A DNA stretch of 64,000 bases from Argopecten irradians (taxonomy: Eukaryota > Mollusca > Bivalvia > Pectinida > Pectinidae). Both the position numbers and the translations under genes were made by a program. Below, piece after piece: positions 33,017 to 45,100 of this stretch. The DNA lies in the NCBI RefSeq assembly GCF_041381155.1, contig NC_091139.1, forward strand, positions 11,083,905 through 11,147,904. The letters are read 5' to 3'. The notes beneath the pieces were generated by a model. It was given only the letters and a program-made list of their open reading frames with translations. It was not told the origin of the DNA and did no database searches. Numbering within the stretch: position 1 is the stretch's first letter; the number at the start of each line of letters is the position of its first letter.

Positions 33017-33591
33017 GATTCCATATAACATTTCTACAGGATTCCTGAGACTGAGAGCCAGTCATATGACTCCATCGATATCATCACTAGTGTGTGTGGA
33101 AGTTTTTTGATGTTTGCGTACCTGTGCGATGGAGTGTGATTGATCCGCAGGCAGAATATCCTGTCCACAAGCGACAGAAATGAATATCTGCTGCGTTATC
33201 TCCGCAGGGTCTCCATCCTTCACCTTCAAGTTGACCTGTGATTAGACAGTTTTATGTCTACAAAGTGCTGTGTGTTTACCGTTAATATCCGTGTTCATTG
33301 TTTACCAAACATTTTTGAGTAAATATTGATAGGGTGAGATCAGACTTAATTAATTTATGACAAGTGTATTGATACAACTATTATTATAAATATTTCAGTT
33401 AACATATTGACGGACCAATCCAGAATCTCACGGGATATAAGAATTTAAGCGCCATTTGCAGTATCATAGCATTTGTGTTTTTTATGCTACGCTCATTCGT
33501 TACTGTTAAGTTATTCCAATTATCTTGTGCTATATATTTTTAAATTCACACTTTCCTCCATGTTCATGTCTATCAAAGATATATGTTTAGG

Positions 33592-33781
33592 ATTCTGTAT
33601 CTGCATATTATAGAGTTATCTGCCCTTGCGAGTAGGTATTTATTGGTATGTCATGTGTTTTTGAGTGTAAAGGCATGGATATATTTCAAAGAAAACATCG
33701 TGAAATTTGCTTACAAAATAATAACAACACGATGGATATCTACCCGCAAGGGATATAAGTGTTATATGCAAAGACGGAATA
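33592..33781. mobile_element. Inverted-repeat element, family A
   Basis: Left arm ATTCTGTATCTGCATATTAT, TAGAGTTATCTGCCCTTGCG, GAGTAGGTAT; right arm ATATCTACCCGCAAGGGATA and TATATGCAAAGACGGAAT. The open frame at 33583-33858 lies over this element and is not a gene. Confidence 0.7.
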
Positions 33782-36700
33782 ATATTAGCTGTACCATTGT
33801 AAATGTTAAATATCACCAGTTACAGTGCCAGTCTTGTGTGAATATTACATTTCTATGATATGGGTGTTATCAGTTTGATGACTTGAGCGAGAAGACACAT
33901 GCTGTTTTTGGATTGGTCCTCTAAGAATTTTCTAAAATAATTATCACCCATTCATTTAAACTCCATGTACCTTCTTTTTTTCAAAACAAATGTTCTGTTT
34001 GTAAAATTTTGTTTGTTTAAGATTAAATAATTGAAAATACATAATAAACTTGTATGTTTATGAAATTTTTTTTTATAACTTTATTCCATTCTCTATTAAT
34101 TTGTTTGATATATCAAACATATTGATTTTCTTGCCGTTTTAACTGCACCAAGAAGACCAGCATTTTTAATGGTGCTAAATATTTTTGTGTACCTGCATGC
34201 AATGGTTCAAAGCCTAGGGTTTCATTCCAGGCAGTTGACAGTACAAAGAGGCTAAAATGTTGTTTTTTGGGTTGTTTTTTTTCTTCATTAACTGGATACA
34301 AGATGGTGGTAGAGCTTCATAGTGCTAAGTTTTGGACCTGTTTTTTTAGACATTGCGAATCTTGAAAAATATATATCATATCAGACAGCTAGTGCATCCT
34401 GTAGCTTGCTAGCCTCCAATGAAGTAGGTAATTAAAGTCCATTGATGGCCAAAATGCTTCAAGAATAAATACATGTACTTAGAATATGCAAGAGCTGTAT
34501 ATAAATGTTCAGTTCTGATATGTATTAAGAGAAAGAAAAGACCCACACCATATCTGGATTTTGTTTGTAATAGCTTGTTTTAGTGCTCAAGTGAAATTAA
34601 TACAACAGCAATTTTAATGTTTCGCATACAGATCTAGGTTATTTATAGAGTTACTTCCCTTTGCTTTACTTAATAGTTTTTGGCTATTTACAAAAAAAGT
34701 GCTATTAAAATGAAAATACTAATACACACATACACATGTACTGTATTTTACTTTTTTATGCAGTATCACAATAGATATATCTGGTATCAGAAAACTTTAG
34801 ATGTTCCTTGATTTTCTTGAAGATGCATCGTAATTCCTGTAACCCATAACTCTAAATGTATTTTGTTTCACTTGGCACATCCTTTTATCATTAAGTGCCG
34901 TCTACTTATTAATAGATACTTATCAAGTTCAAAATATGGTTAAAATGCAATGAAGCAAAATTTGATTATGAATAAATTAGCCAACATTATGGCCTTTAAC
35001 TAGTTTAATTTATGTATTTGTAATATTACAATGCATGTGCAAGTATTTGTATACTAGTCAAGATATCCTGAATTCTGTGACTTTTAATTTGCATTTTTTA
35101 TTTTTCTATACCATCAGTAGATTAATTGGTTTACAAACGTAGTACCAAGCTATTATCAGAATGTGGATTCAAGTTTTCATCATCATTAAGAAATCTTAAT
35201 AAGCATACTTGTACTGGTACAGAATCATTCATTCAGTGATTTTGTTGTATAATGGAATTGTCAAATAAAATTTTGTGATACATCAGATTTTTTATTCAAA
35301 TTTGTGATATTTCTGCTGGTTTAACTTAAGTGACTTATATCACTATACATTTTAATATCACTGCCAGATGACATTCTAATTGTTTGGTTACCATGGATAC
35401 AGTTTCATACTGGTACTATATATTTCATGATGCCGCAGTCACAAATTGTCATTTTCTAAGAAATCTTTCAAGAGAGTACAGAGGGGAAGTTAAGAACAAA
35501 AATAAGTCACCAGTTTCAAAGATATGAATTGAGAAAATAAAGGGAAAAAACAGTATGTTGTCAGGATTTACCATTATGTTATCTTTTGTACTCAATAATT
35601 TGGATTTGTAATTCCTTATAATGAATAGAATTAACAAAGGAGAGAATTTCCCATGACTTTAAACATTGTACCATAATTTACACCATATTAAGCTTCCTTC
35701 TACCGGAGAATAAACAAATGTAATATCCATCAGGAATTTATTGACGTCGTCTGTTGACCTATATAGTGTGATTGCCAGAGGAATTCAAATAATACTGGAA
35801 TATTTAGATTACTGGTAATGAATTAATCCTTAATATGTAATAATTAATTTTTATTTGTTTTCATACTAAATCCTCTCTGATTGGCAGATGTTTTTTCTTC
35901 ATATACTATGAAGAAAACAAATTCGAGAATGGCGCGAAAATCTCACGTAATCAAGACGTGGCAATAGAGACGTCAACGTTGGGTATTGATTTAGAAAAAA
36001 TTATCCATTGGAAAATCAATTAATGAATTAATACTTAATATGTAATAAATATTTTTTTAGAAGGGTCTTTTAAAATAGGCATAGCCTGATGTCGAATCTG
36101 TTCGATGAATGTCAATAAAATCTTGTTGAAATTCAAATATGTAATAAATTAACAAAAATTATCTTTAATTTTTGTGCTCAAACTAAATTTAAGTTATTCT
36201 CAAACTTCTTTCGCTAATTTTTTATTGGCAGGCTTGTATCTTTTATAGAAAAGGGACAGGTGGGGCTTTCTAGCAGGTAATCCTTATTCTTTGAAAACTG
36301 AAAAGAGTGATGGAGAAAGGAAGACATATTCGTAGGAAGGGAATAATATGTGGTTAAATATGGTACATTGTAGTACAAACTAATGTCAATAATAAGTTTT
36401 TCTTTAAAAGATTTTCATTATTTTGTTCAACATCCATACAGATGATGCCTTTCAAACTCTGTTTTGTCGTTGCTTTTTAATATATATATATGCAGGGACA
36501 TTGTGTATCATGAATTCTTTGTATATAAATCAATAAATGCCTTTTGAAAGAGATATACATATTTTTTTCCCGAGATTGTTTATTTATAAGTGACTAATGT
36601 ATAATCATCAATGATAAATGACTTTGATCATGCATCAGCGTGTCTTTCAGTCCATTTCAGAATATTGAAAGATTTCGATCTGAAGATTTTAACTGTGGTT

Positions 36701-36861
36701 GTGTTCTTAAAAAATTTATATCCTTGCTTTAATAGAGTAAAATGTGTAGAAAAGACATGGAACATAGAAAACATTTCAGAGTGCCAGTACTAAAAGCGTA
36801 CATATGTTTAAATGGGTTTTTTTTAGAAGCAAGACATACAAATTATGTTTATACTATATAC

Positions 36862-37035
36862 TATAGCTGATTATTTTTGTGAGTCAAATTTTTTTTGCGA
36901 TTGTGATAACAGGAAAACCCTGGCTATAAGTTAAAGCTTTTACATAGTTCATCCATACTCAAATGTTTTATGACCATGTCAATTTCCTGCAAAATCGCAA
37001 AATATCACCCCTACAAAAATAATCAGCAATACTAC
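36862..37035. mobile_element. Short inverted-repeat element
   Basis: TAGCTGATTATTTTTGTGAG at the left and CCCTACAAAAATAATCAGCA at the right are inverted repeats about 170 bp apart, with TTTTTTTTGCGATTGTGATA and TGCAAAATCGCAAAATATCA as an inner inverted pair. No coding content. Confidence 0.55.
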
Positions 37036-37132
37036 AAAAATCAATATGAATGATTGCTATTGCTTAAGTAATAGGTTAATGTCTGTAAAGTAGGATTTTT
37101 GCCCAAATTCCTTACCACTAGTCTACACTTTT

Positions 37133-37320
37133 ATTCTGTCTTTGCTTACTACAGAGTTACCTCCCTTACGGGTAAGTATCTGTTGTTACGTCATTATTTT
37201 GTGAGTGCAATTCATGTTGTTTTCTCTGAAAAGTATGACCTTGCGCTAGCAAACACATGACGTCGCAATCAATACCTACCCGTAAGGGAAGATAACTCTG
37301 TAATATGCAAATACAGAATA
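37133..37320. mobile_element. Inverted-repeat element, family A (near complete)
   Basis: Left arm ATTCTGTCTTTGCTTACTAC, AGAGTTACCTCCCTTACGGG; core TTACGTCATTATTTTGTGAG and TGACCTTGCGCTAGCAAACA, CATGACGTCGCAATCAATAC; right arm CCTACCCGTAAGGGAAGATA and ATATGCAAATACAGAATA. Confidence 0.75.
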
Positions 37321-37324
37321 TGGC

Positions 37325-37490
37325 AAGTTCAAGTTCGAAACCCACTTGGGACAGCTAGCTAGTTGTCAGGTACTGATCATAGGTCAATGGTTTTCCCATA
37401 GTAAGTGCTATTTTTATCCACCATCTCAACGGGCATATCTTAAAAGACCTTGGTTGTTGATTGGATGTAAAACAAAAGCAAGCAAACAAG
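37325..37490 (+). mobile_element. tRNA-derived SINE fragment
   Basis: Box B-like TTCAAGTTCGAAACCCACTT, then GGGACAGCTAGCTAGTTGTC, AGGTACTGATCATAGGTCAA, TTTTCCCATAG and a 3' AAAAGCAAGCAAACAAG tail. It follows a family A element directly, and the 5' part is missing. Confidence 0.5.
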
Positions 37491-37904
37491 ATTATTAATG
37501 AAGAATTGCATTTATTTTGATCAGTATTTTCTACAATGTAACAAAATAAATAAAAATATCGAGCAGAGTTTGGTGCTGTCTGATCCTAATAGTTACAAAT
37601 CTTGAAGATTCTACAGTTAATTTTAAAATCTTATTTGTGTATAGTGAATATGTTGTATGATGAAATTGTTACTAAGACACAATCAAATTTTGTTTACATT
37701 GTATCAAATTTTGTTTACATTGTACATAATGCATGCTTGGATAAGGACCACAAGGAATATGGGGCAGTGAGGTTTGATAGCTTTTATCCTTGTTTAAGTT
37801 GAAGTTCAGAGCTTATAAGGCAAGTGCTTTGTCGTTACAATTAGTCATAATTTATACATAATATATTATGGTATTATTGGAAACAAGTTGAATATCATAT
37901 TGAT

Positions 37905-37995
37905 TTAACTCATTCATCCCTGAAAATTCATAATAAACTTTTCCAGCATATGAATTGGTAGAGTTTAAGTGTGTCTTCGGGGGTGAATGAATTAA
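37905..37995. repeat. Short palindromic element, family D
   Basis: Left arm TTAACTCATTCATCCCTGAA, right arm TCTTCGGGGGTGAATGAATTAA; about 91 bp. Confidence 0.6.
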
Positions 37996-38074
37996 TTCAT
38001 ATAATATTTGATAATTATTAATGTATGGTGTCAGATTTCATTAAGTTGTTTAGTTGAATAATAAATATGTCTTT

Positions 38075-38166
38075 TTAACTCGTTCACCCCTTAACTTTCA
38101 CAATGAACTGTTCCGGCCTTGAAAATAGGGGAGTTCAAATGTGTCCACCAGGGGGGAATGAGTTGA
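38075..38166. repeat. Short palindromic element, family D
   Basis: Left arm TTAACTCGTTCACCCCTTAA, right arm CCACCAGGGGGGAATGAGTTGA; about 92 bp, 80 bp from the preceding copy. Confidence 0.6.
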
Positions 38167-38403
38167 TTGACAAAAACATCTCACAATAGTGTTATTACCA
38201 ATCCTAATACAATGTATCCTATTGTTGTCATGACAACCATTATGGGAAAAGGAATATATTTATGTGTGAGTGTTCGTTGGTGTTATTTTAAGTCAAGTAA
38301 ATAACAGCATTAGACCTTACAATTTTGTTCAAAGTCTTAAATGAATCATGTAATAGTACATGTTAACGCATTTAAGGTATTATATACCAGTTATAATACA
38401 TAG

Positions 38404-38589
38404 CATATTCGACCCAATAAGAGCCCATGTCCCCATAGGCGCCCCTCCCACTTTTGATGCCTCAATTTCACATAATTCCAAAACTATCAAAATTTTATAG
38501 GTTTGCAATAATTTCATCTTATTAAGCACCTTTGCATATTTTTTTTCCTATTTTTTAAACGCCCTGTGCGCTTTTTGGGTCGAATATGG
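38404..38589. mobile_element. Short inverted-repeat element with ATATTCGACCCAA termini
   Basis: CATATTCGACCCAATAAGAG and GCGCTTTTTGGGTCGAATATGG are inverted repeats around about 185 bp; the interior has GGCGCCCCTCCCAC. A similar GGGCGCCCCC block is near 25900. Confidence 0.6.
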
Positions 38590-39559
38590 TACTAGGATTT
38601 TTTGTAACAGCATTGCAATTTCAAATCATAAATAATGTTGGGTACAGAAATTTTATTGGACACCAGTTTGCTTATTATTTGTATTACATTATGCTGTTTT
38701 ATTTTTTCCTTCATTTTGAAAAAAAAATGATGAATTATGATTATTGAAAGTGGAAATGCTTCATGTACCTTCTGATGGTACTGGCAAAGATGAAATTCAT
38801 GTAATCAAAGAAATAGTCCATTTCGATAAGAAATAGTCCAATTTGATCAAATTAATATAAATACTGCAAAAGGAAATGTTTAAGTTGCCATTAGTTACAG
38901 CATGTAAACTTAGAAAGGCGTTAGTTTAGCACTGCTTTAAAGATAAAAGAGTCTGATAATTAGTTGTATAATTGTGAATAAAAAATATCATTAACCTTTT
39001 ATTCATTTTACTTTGTAATTTTTAACTCATTCTAGCCTATGATCATCTGATGGTGGGCTATACAAATAGTCTTTTGTCCATCTTATGTCCTGTGAATAGT
39101 TAGTGTTTTTGCTATTTCCTCAAAAAAAAAGTGATCATTTGAAAATTTCAGGTTCACTTTTGACCTTAGTTGTTCATTTTCAACTTTGAGAGAAAACAAC
39201 CTGGTTGACTGACGGCCATCTTGAATTTTCGCAATTGAAGTTTGTTACAGTTATTGCTCAGCCAATATTGAAAGGATTTCCCTCAAACACACATACGTAT
39301 TACATACAGCAATCCCATGGTTCATATTGCATACTGAATTTAAAGCGATTGATAAACAATATGACCAACTGGTGGCCATCTTGGATTCTGACGATTGATA
39401 TATTTATTGATGCTATGATTACTCCTATTCCTAGGCCAGGACCGAAATGGAACTCTCTCTTTCACGCGATGGACCCAATGCACCCTAAGAAACCCAGTGT
39501 CTTATAATATAACTCCATTACGATTTGTTTTGTTTATCAGACCGTAGGCAGATTAAAGC

Positions 39560-40011
39560 AGAAACATACATAGAGATTGGCAACTCCTCTACTTTTACGA
39601 TCGGCAGATGTACCTCTGCATGTGCTTATGGGTTTTTAGATAAACTCTTAAATAGTTGAATATAGAGGAATAACTGTAATTTGTTGTAAAAGTTCAGTAA
39701 TTTTTAGATGGTTTGAGTACGATTTTGGATAGAAAAAATAATATTTTAACTTATTATTAATAAAACAGAACACACTTCCGGTTTTGAATGCCTGATTTTA
39801 GAAAAACCAGGTAAAATTGCTTATTTTCCTGCTTTCAAAAATCATATTACACCATGATATAATGTTTAAACTTTGTGTTGGAGCAAAAAAAATGTTTAAA
39901 AGAATTTACTTAAAAGTAGTAAGCCAAGGCAAATGCCTACAAACCGGAGGTCCCTCTGCCTGTCAACATAGACAAAGAAGGAGTTTCCAATCTCTGTATA
40001 TATATGTTTCT
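39560..40011. mobile_element. Inverted-repeat element, family G
   Basis: AGAAACATACATAGAGATTG followed by GCAACTCCT at the left pairs with AGGAGTTTCCAATCTCTGTA and TATATATGTTTCT at the right. It spans about 452 bp. The open frame 39817-40017 is inside it. It sits two bases from the next element. Confidence 0.65.
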
Positions 40012-40013
40012 GA

Positions 40014-40408
40014 TTAAAGGCCCACTAACTTTCCGAAAATGTTTTTAAATTTTAAAAATGGAAGGTAAAACGAGAGATTGATAATTTTGTAGTGTTGCAA
40101 AAGTTATCAACTTACCATCAATGCCTACACTTATTAACAAATTCATAACAATTTAATCAAAATGTTAATTTTCATAACGTGGGTTGTCTTATGTTTCCCG
40201 CCTTCGTCCTAAATACCGCGCATTAGCTGACTATTACAGCACCAGACGGCAAAACAGCGAAATGAATCACCACTATTAAATTAGATTACGCAGGAAATCT
40301 TGCATATAGGTTGTAACCTTATCTTAGACCAGCAATATATATTTTCTTACATTACTGTTGTTATAAGTAACTTTTAATTTTCGTTTCGAAAAGGTGGTGG
40401 GCCTTTAA
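40014..40408. mobile_element. Inverted-repeat element, family B (complete)
   Basis: TTAAAGGCCCACTAACTTTC at the left and GAAAAGGTGGTGGGCCTTTAA at the right are terminal inverted repeats over about 395 bp. The interior includes ACGCAGGAAATCTTGCATAT, also present (inverted) in the 43268-43674 copy. Confidence 0.75.
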
Positions 40409-41994
40409 TGTGGGCAACCAACGATGGTATTTACGTAACTTGCAATTGAGGACAAGACTGGCGGATTTTGACAATTGGTGTTTATAAATATGAATGCGTG
40501 AAATCTCAAGTCAATGACGTTCGCATAAAGAAGAGATTATAAATCAAGAAATAGTGTAACTGTGAAGGAAAGAATTGCTAAAATGATGAATAGTTGTTTG
40601 AGGGTTGCGCAAGATATATCGGACCATTGACCTTTTGACCATAACTATCAAGGACTTACAGCTTTGTAAGAAGCAAATCAATCCTAATTTTGAAGTTAGG
40701 AAATGCGCTTCTATGCTATTTCTATACGCAATTGTCTTTCATAATATTTTAAAGAAATAGTGCGCTCTTAACCGGGTACGGACATATCAGTGAACGCACA
40801 TACAATGTACATGTATACATATATGCAATCAATGTCGTAAGGAGGTCAAGAAGTGAAAGTGAAGTTATACTTTATTGCTATCCAGATATCAATATAGTTG
40901 TTCAACATTCAAAATGCTAGGGGAAAAAAAAGAAAAAAAAACCGACTGATAAGGCATGTACATGTCATATGAGACAACTGATTGTATTGTGTATATGGCT
41001 GTGATGTCGCATTATGGGTCCATTTGCAACGGAGTATACATAAATGGACTGATCGGTATAAACCAAAATTAAACTAAAAAATATAATATTTAAATGATAT
41101 TTGAGGTGCGCTTATATCAAAAGATGAAAAAAAAACGTATTATATACGGTATAGAGTTTATAAGGCTCATCGCGAAAGTGTCGTGTTCTAAACAAAATCT
41201 TGGTTAAGTATCGAATTTATACGTGAAATCATTGTTATATTACAATATTTCATTTTTTAATTTAAGTTTCACTTATGTATATTCATGCCCAGTTTTCCTT
41301 CTCCGTAAAAATAAGTTTTATCTTTCTTTCTTTTTTTAAACTGGGCCCCTCAAAATACTTGAATGATGCATGATACATCAAAATCAATATATACACGTAT
41401 GATGCTTGGTTGCGATAAAGACTTGTCATGTAACATACTTTTTATCAAAACACATCTAGGAATATATAGAATTGTTTGTAAAGAGCTTTACTACTTGTAA
41501 ATTATCTTTTCATTTTTTAACCAATCGGTATTATTAAAATTTGAATAAAATGCATGGCCCGCCATGAAACTTTTCGGTATCGGATCATAGAATATTTAAT
41601 TATCTGTAGATCTATATTGGATTCTTTTTTTCGTAATAATACAGACATTCATGTTATACAATTTAATCATGTAATGGATTTCGAAAACCTTATATTTATA
41701 CATGTGTATGTGTTATCAATAATGTTTTTAGTACAAGTATATTCAAATTAAAAAAAAAATCCTTGTTAATTTATTAATTTTGATGCCATTCGGGTCGTAT
41801 GCCAAGGCAAAATCAAAGAACGATAACTCCGTCTCATTTTGAGTACACACATAACCAGAAAATGACATACTATTGTTGGCTCCATGATAAAACTATGATG
41901 GTTGATATTTATTCAAAGAAAAACATAGTGCATCTATTTTATTTTCCCTTTTTACTATGTTCATTATAAGCTTTCGGAAATACAATTTACCTGT

Positions 41995-42139
41995 GCTAAT
42001 TGGCTATTTCCGTTATTGCTCATTGGTTCGCTTGATGCACACGACCTCCTTGTTTGAGTACACAAACCGGCAGGTGCTTGACAACAAACGAAAACGAACC
42101 TTCATCACTAGCTTATATCTGTGCATGTAACTTGTAAAT
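41995..42139 (+). promoter_or_regulatory. Putative BTBD19-like promoter / 5' UTR
   Basis: Immediately upstream of the start codon are two ATTGG motifs (CTAATTGGCTATTT and CTCATTGGTTCGC), inverted CCAAT boxes of the NF-Y type, about 110-140 bp before the ATG. No TATA box is seen. Assignment rests on position and motif only. Confidence 0.35.
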
Positions 42140-45100
42140 ATGGCAGGGGAAAAGGTTATGAAGGGACAGATCTTGGACTTTGCCGTCCAGATGAAGAAAT
42201 TGGTTAACAACAAAGAACACAGGTATGTTTTAATGACAATTATTGCAATATACAGCCGATTTTAACACTTTTCTTCGGATCCACATGCATACACCGATAC
42301 AGTTTGATATTTCCAATACACTCTATATAACGGAAAATTTGGTCCATACATACATGTACCTCAGGTAAAAACAACATCTATAAAACAGCAACATTATTAC
42401 TTTACATGCAATGTATCTGTATTCATAAAATCCATAAACTGCTTTGTTTATTTTCTATTTGTTTAAACGTTTGCTATGCAATGAAACTACAGGAGGCATG
42501 CACTTACAATAGATCTATTGTTTTGAAATGAAAGGAAGTGACCTCAGAGACCCGTCTATAACAATGGGCTGAAATAACTTACATTATTCAACTTCACCCC
42601 CTCGGCTCCATGATTACTTGTCAAGGTGATTATTGATATATTCTGAATTTGGTTGGTCAAGATTTATTTCAATACAAAATAAATATTAATTGAAGTGCAT
42701 GGACAGTAACTAAACTGCTAAAACAGTACATGGTATCAGATGTTAGTATTCTATATTCAAATTATTTGAAAAAAAGTAGAAAAAAAATATAGAAAGAAAA
42801 TTTACAATGGACGGAAACGAGAAAATAATGCACTGTATATGCATGCGCATATGTATTCATTTCACTTGCTTTTTTCAAAATTATTTTATTATTCCAAACA
42901 CATATATGTTAGATATACTTACAATCAATCAACATAATATTAGAATGACGCTCACTCCATGCGTTTTATTAAAATATTTTTATTAATTTATGTATGGAAA
43001 AAAATTAAGTCAGATAATTTATTAGATACAATATTGTATGTACATTGTAGATGACATGGTTATGAAATATCGAAAAAAAAAATCAGCATATCAGCTGGCT
43101 AACTTATCTGCACAACACATAATTCAAATGGAAATTTATATTATCTGAATTAGATGAGTGAAAAAGACCTTGTAATGATGGTATATATGTACATGTACTA
43201 AGATACGCAGGAACTGATGTGATACATTATTTATCAATAACAAATTTTCCATGAACAATTTTTAGACTTAAAGGCCCACAACCTTTCCGGAGCCAAAAAA
43301 TAAATGTTTCTTAAAAACATTAATAACAGCAGAAAATATATCAGATGGCCTAAGCTGGGGTTACAATACAAAACATATGCAAGATTTCCTGCGTAATATA
43401 TGATAACAGTGGAAAGACATTCCGCTGTTTTACCGTCTGGCGCAGTGATAGTCCACTACCGCCCGGTATTTAGCATGGCGGCGGGAAACATAAGACGACC
43501 CGCGTTATGAAAATTAGCGTTTTATTTATATCAATCAAATTGTTCAGAAGGTGATGATAAACGTAGTATTAACGGTAAGTTAATAACTTTTGCGATTCTA
43601 CAAAATTATCGATCTCGTTTTACCTTCCCATTTTAAAAATTAAAAGCCGTTCCGGAAATGTAGTGGCCCTTTAACTAATGATGATTAGATTCAATATAAT
43701 TAATATTGTGGGAAAGTCATGTAAAAAATATAGTAAAAAGAAAATTATTCAATCGCTTATTTAATTAATGTAAAATTAAATATAAATTAAACTCTGTTTA
43801 TAACCTAACATTCGAATCTCAAATAAATATTTTTTTTTTGCAGTGACATCAAATTTTTAATTGGACCAAACAGAAAGCCAATATATGCCCATCGGGCTAT
43901 CTTATCAGCACGATGTGCAGTGTTTAAGGCTATGTTTGCTGACCAAGCCCAGCGGGGATCCAGTGGGGATCGAGATGTGCCGTTCGTCTTATCTGATATG
44001 TCACCTGACGTATTCCTCGCTATGCTTGAATTCTTATACACAAACTGTGTTACACTTACACCAAAAATAGTAAGTTGTAAAATTTACTAATTGATAAAAA
44101 ACTACTTATATTTCTTTCATGTTTAAGTAGGCACAGTATTATCATTATCATCATTTTAACATATTGCCATTAGCACTTTACATTTGGATTTTGTGTTAGA
44201 ATTCCACGTGGGACAGTTGCCTTGCAAACCCTGACTGTAGTTGGTGGTTTCTCTTTTAGAAATCTGGCTGACCTTCACCTTCTAAACCTGGCACATCCTT
44301 AAATGACCCTTGCATCAAACAAAGAAACAAACAAACAAAAAAATTCTTATAAATCAATAATAGCAACATCACAATCACTATAATAACCAAGTACTGTACC
44401 ACCATTTACATCTATTGTCATCATCAATACTACCATTGCTACATCCACATCACATTGACCACTACCACATCTAACACCGCCGACACCATATCTACATCCA
44501 CACTACCTTGACCACTACAAAAAACAGTCTCCATAGCTACAACCAAACCACCTTGACCACTACCACATCTATCACCACCACCACCTTAGTTACATCCATA
44601 TCACCTTGACCACTATCACAAACAGAGTCACCATAGCTACATCCACATCACCTTGACCACTATCACATCTATCAATGCCACCACCACCATAGTAACATCC
44701 ACACTACCTTGACCACTACCACAAACAGAGTCACCATAGCTACATCCACATCACCTTGACCACTACCACAAACACTGTCACCATAGCTACATCCACATCA
44801 CCTTTACCACTATTACAAACAGAGTCACCATAGCTACATCCACACTACCTTGACCACTACCACAAACACTGTCACCATAGCTACATCCACATCACCTTGA
44901 CCACTATCACATCTATCACTGCCACCACCACAGTAACATCCACACTACCTTGACCACTACCACAAACAGAGTCACCATAGCTACATCCACATCACCTTGA
45001 CCACTACCACAAACACTGTCACCATAGCTACATCCACATCACCTTGACCACTACCACAAACAGAGTCACCATAGCTACATCCACACTACCTTGACCACTA

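Larger units (their letters stand above)
34050..41990. other. Gene-poor intergenic interval between SGTA and BTBD19
   Basis: No coding exon is supported here. Open frames such as 37602-37802, 39205-39507, 39817-40017 and 41554-41751 are short, isolated and overlap elements or AT-rich sequence. Identified content is several inverted-repeat elements and one SINE remnant between 36.8 and 40.4 kb. At 35815-36280 there is a loose, diverged duplication around TTAATATGTAATAATTAATT and TTATTGGCAGGC-like motifs. Confidence 0.6.
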
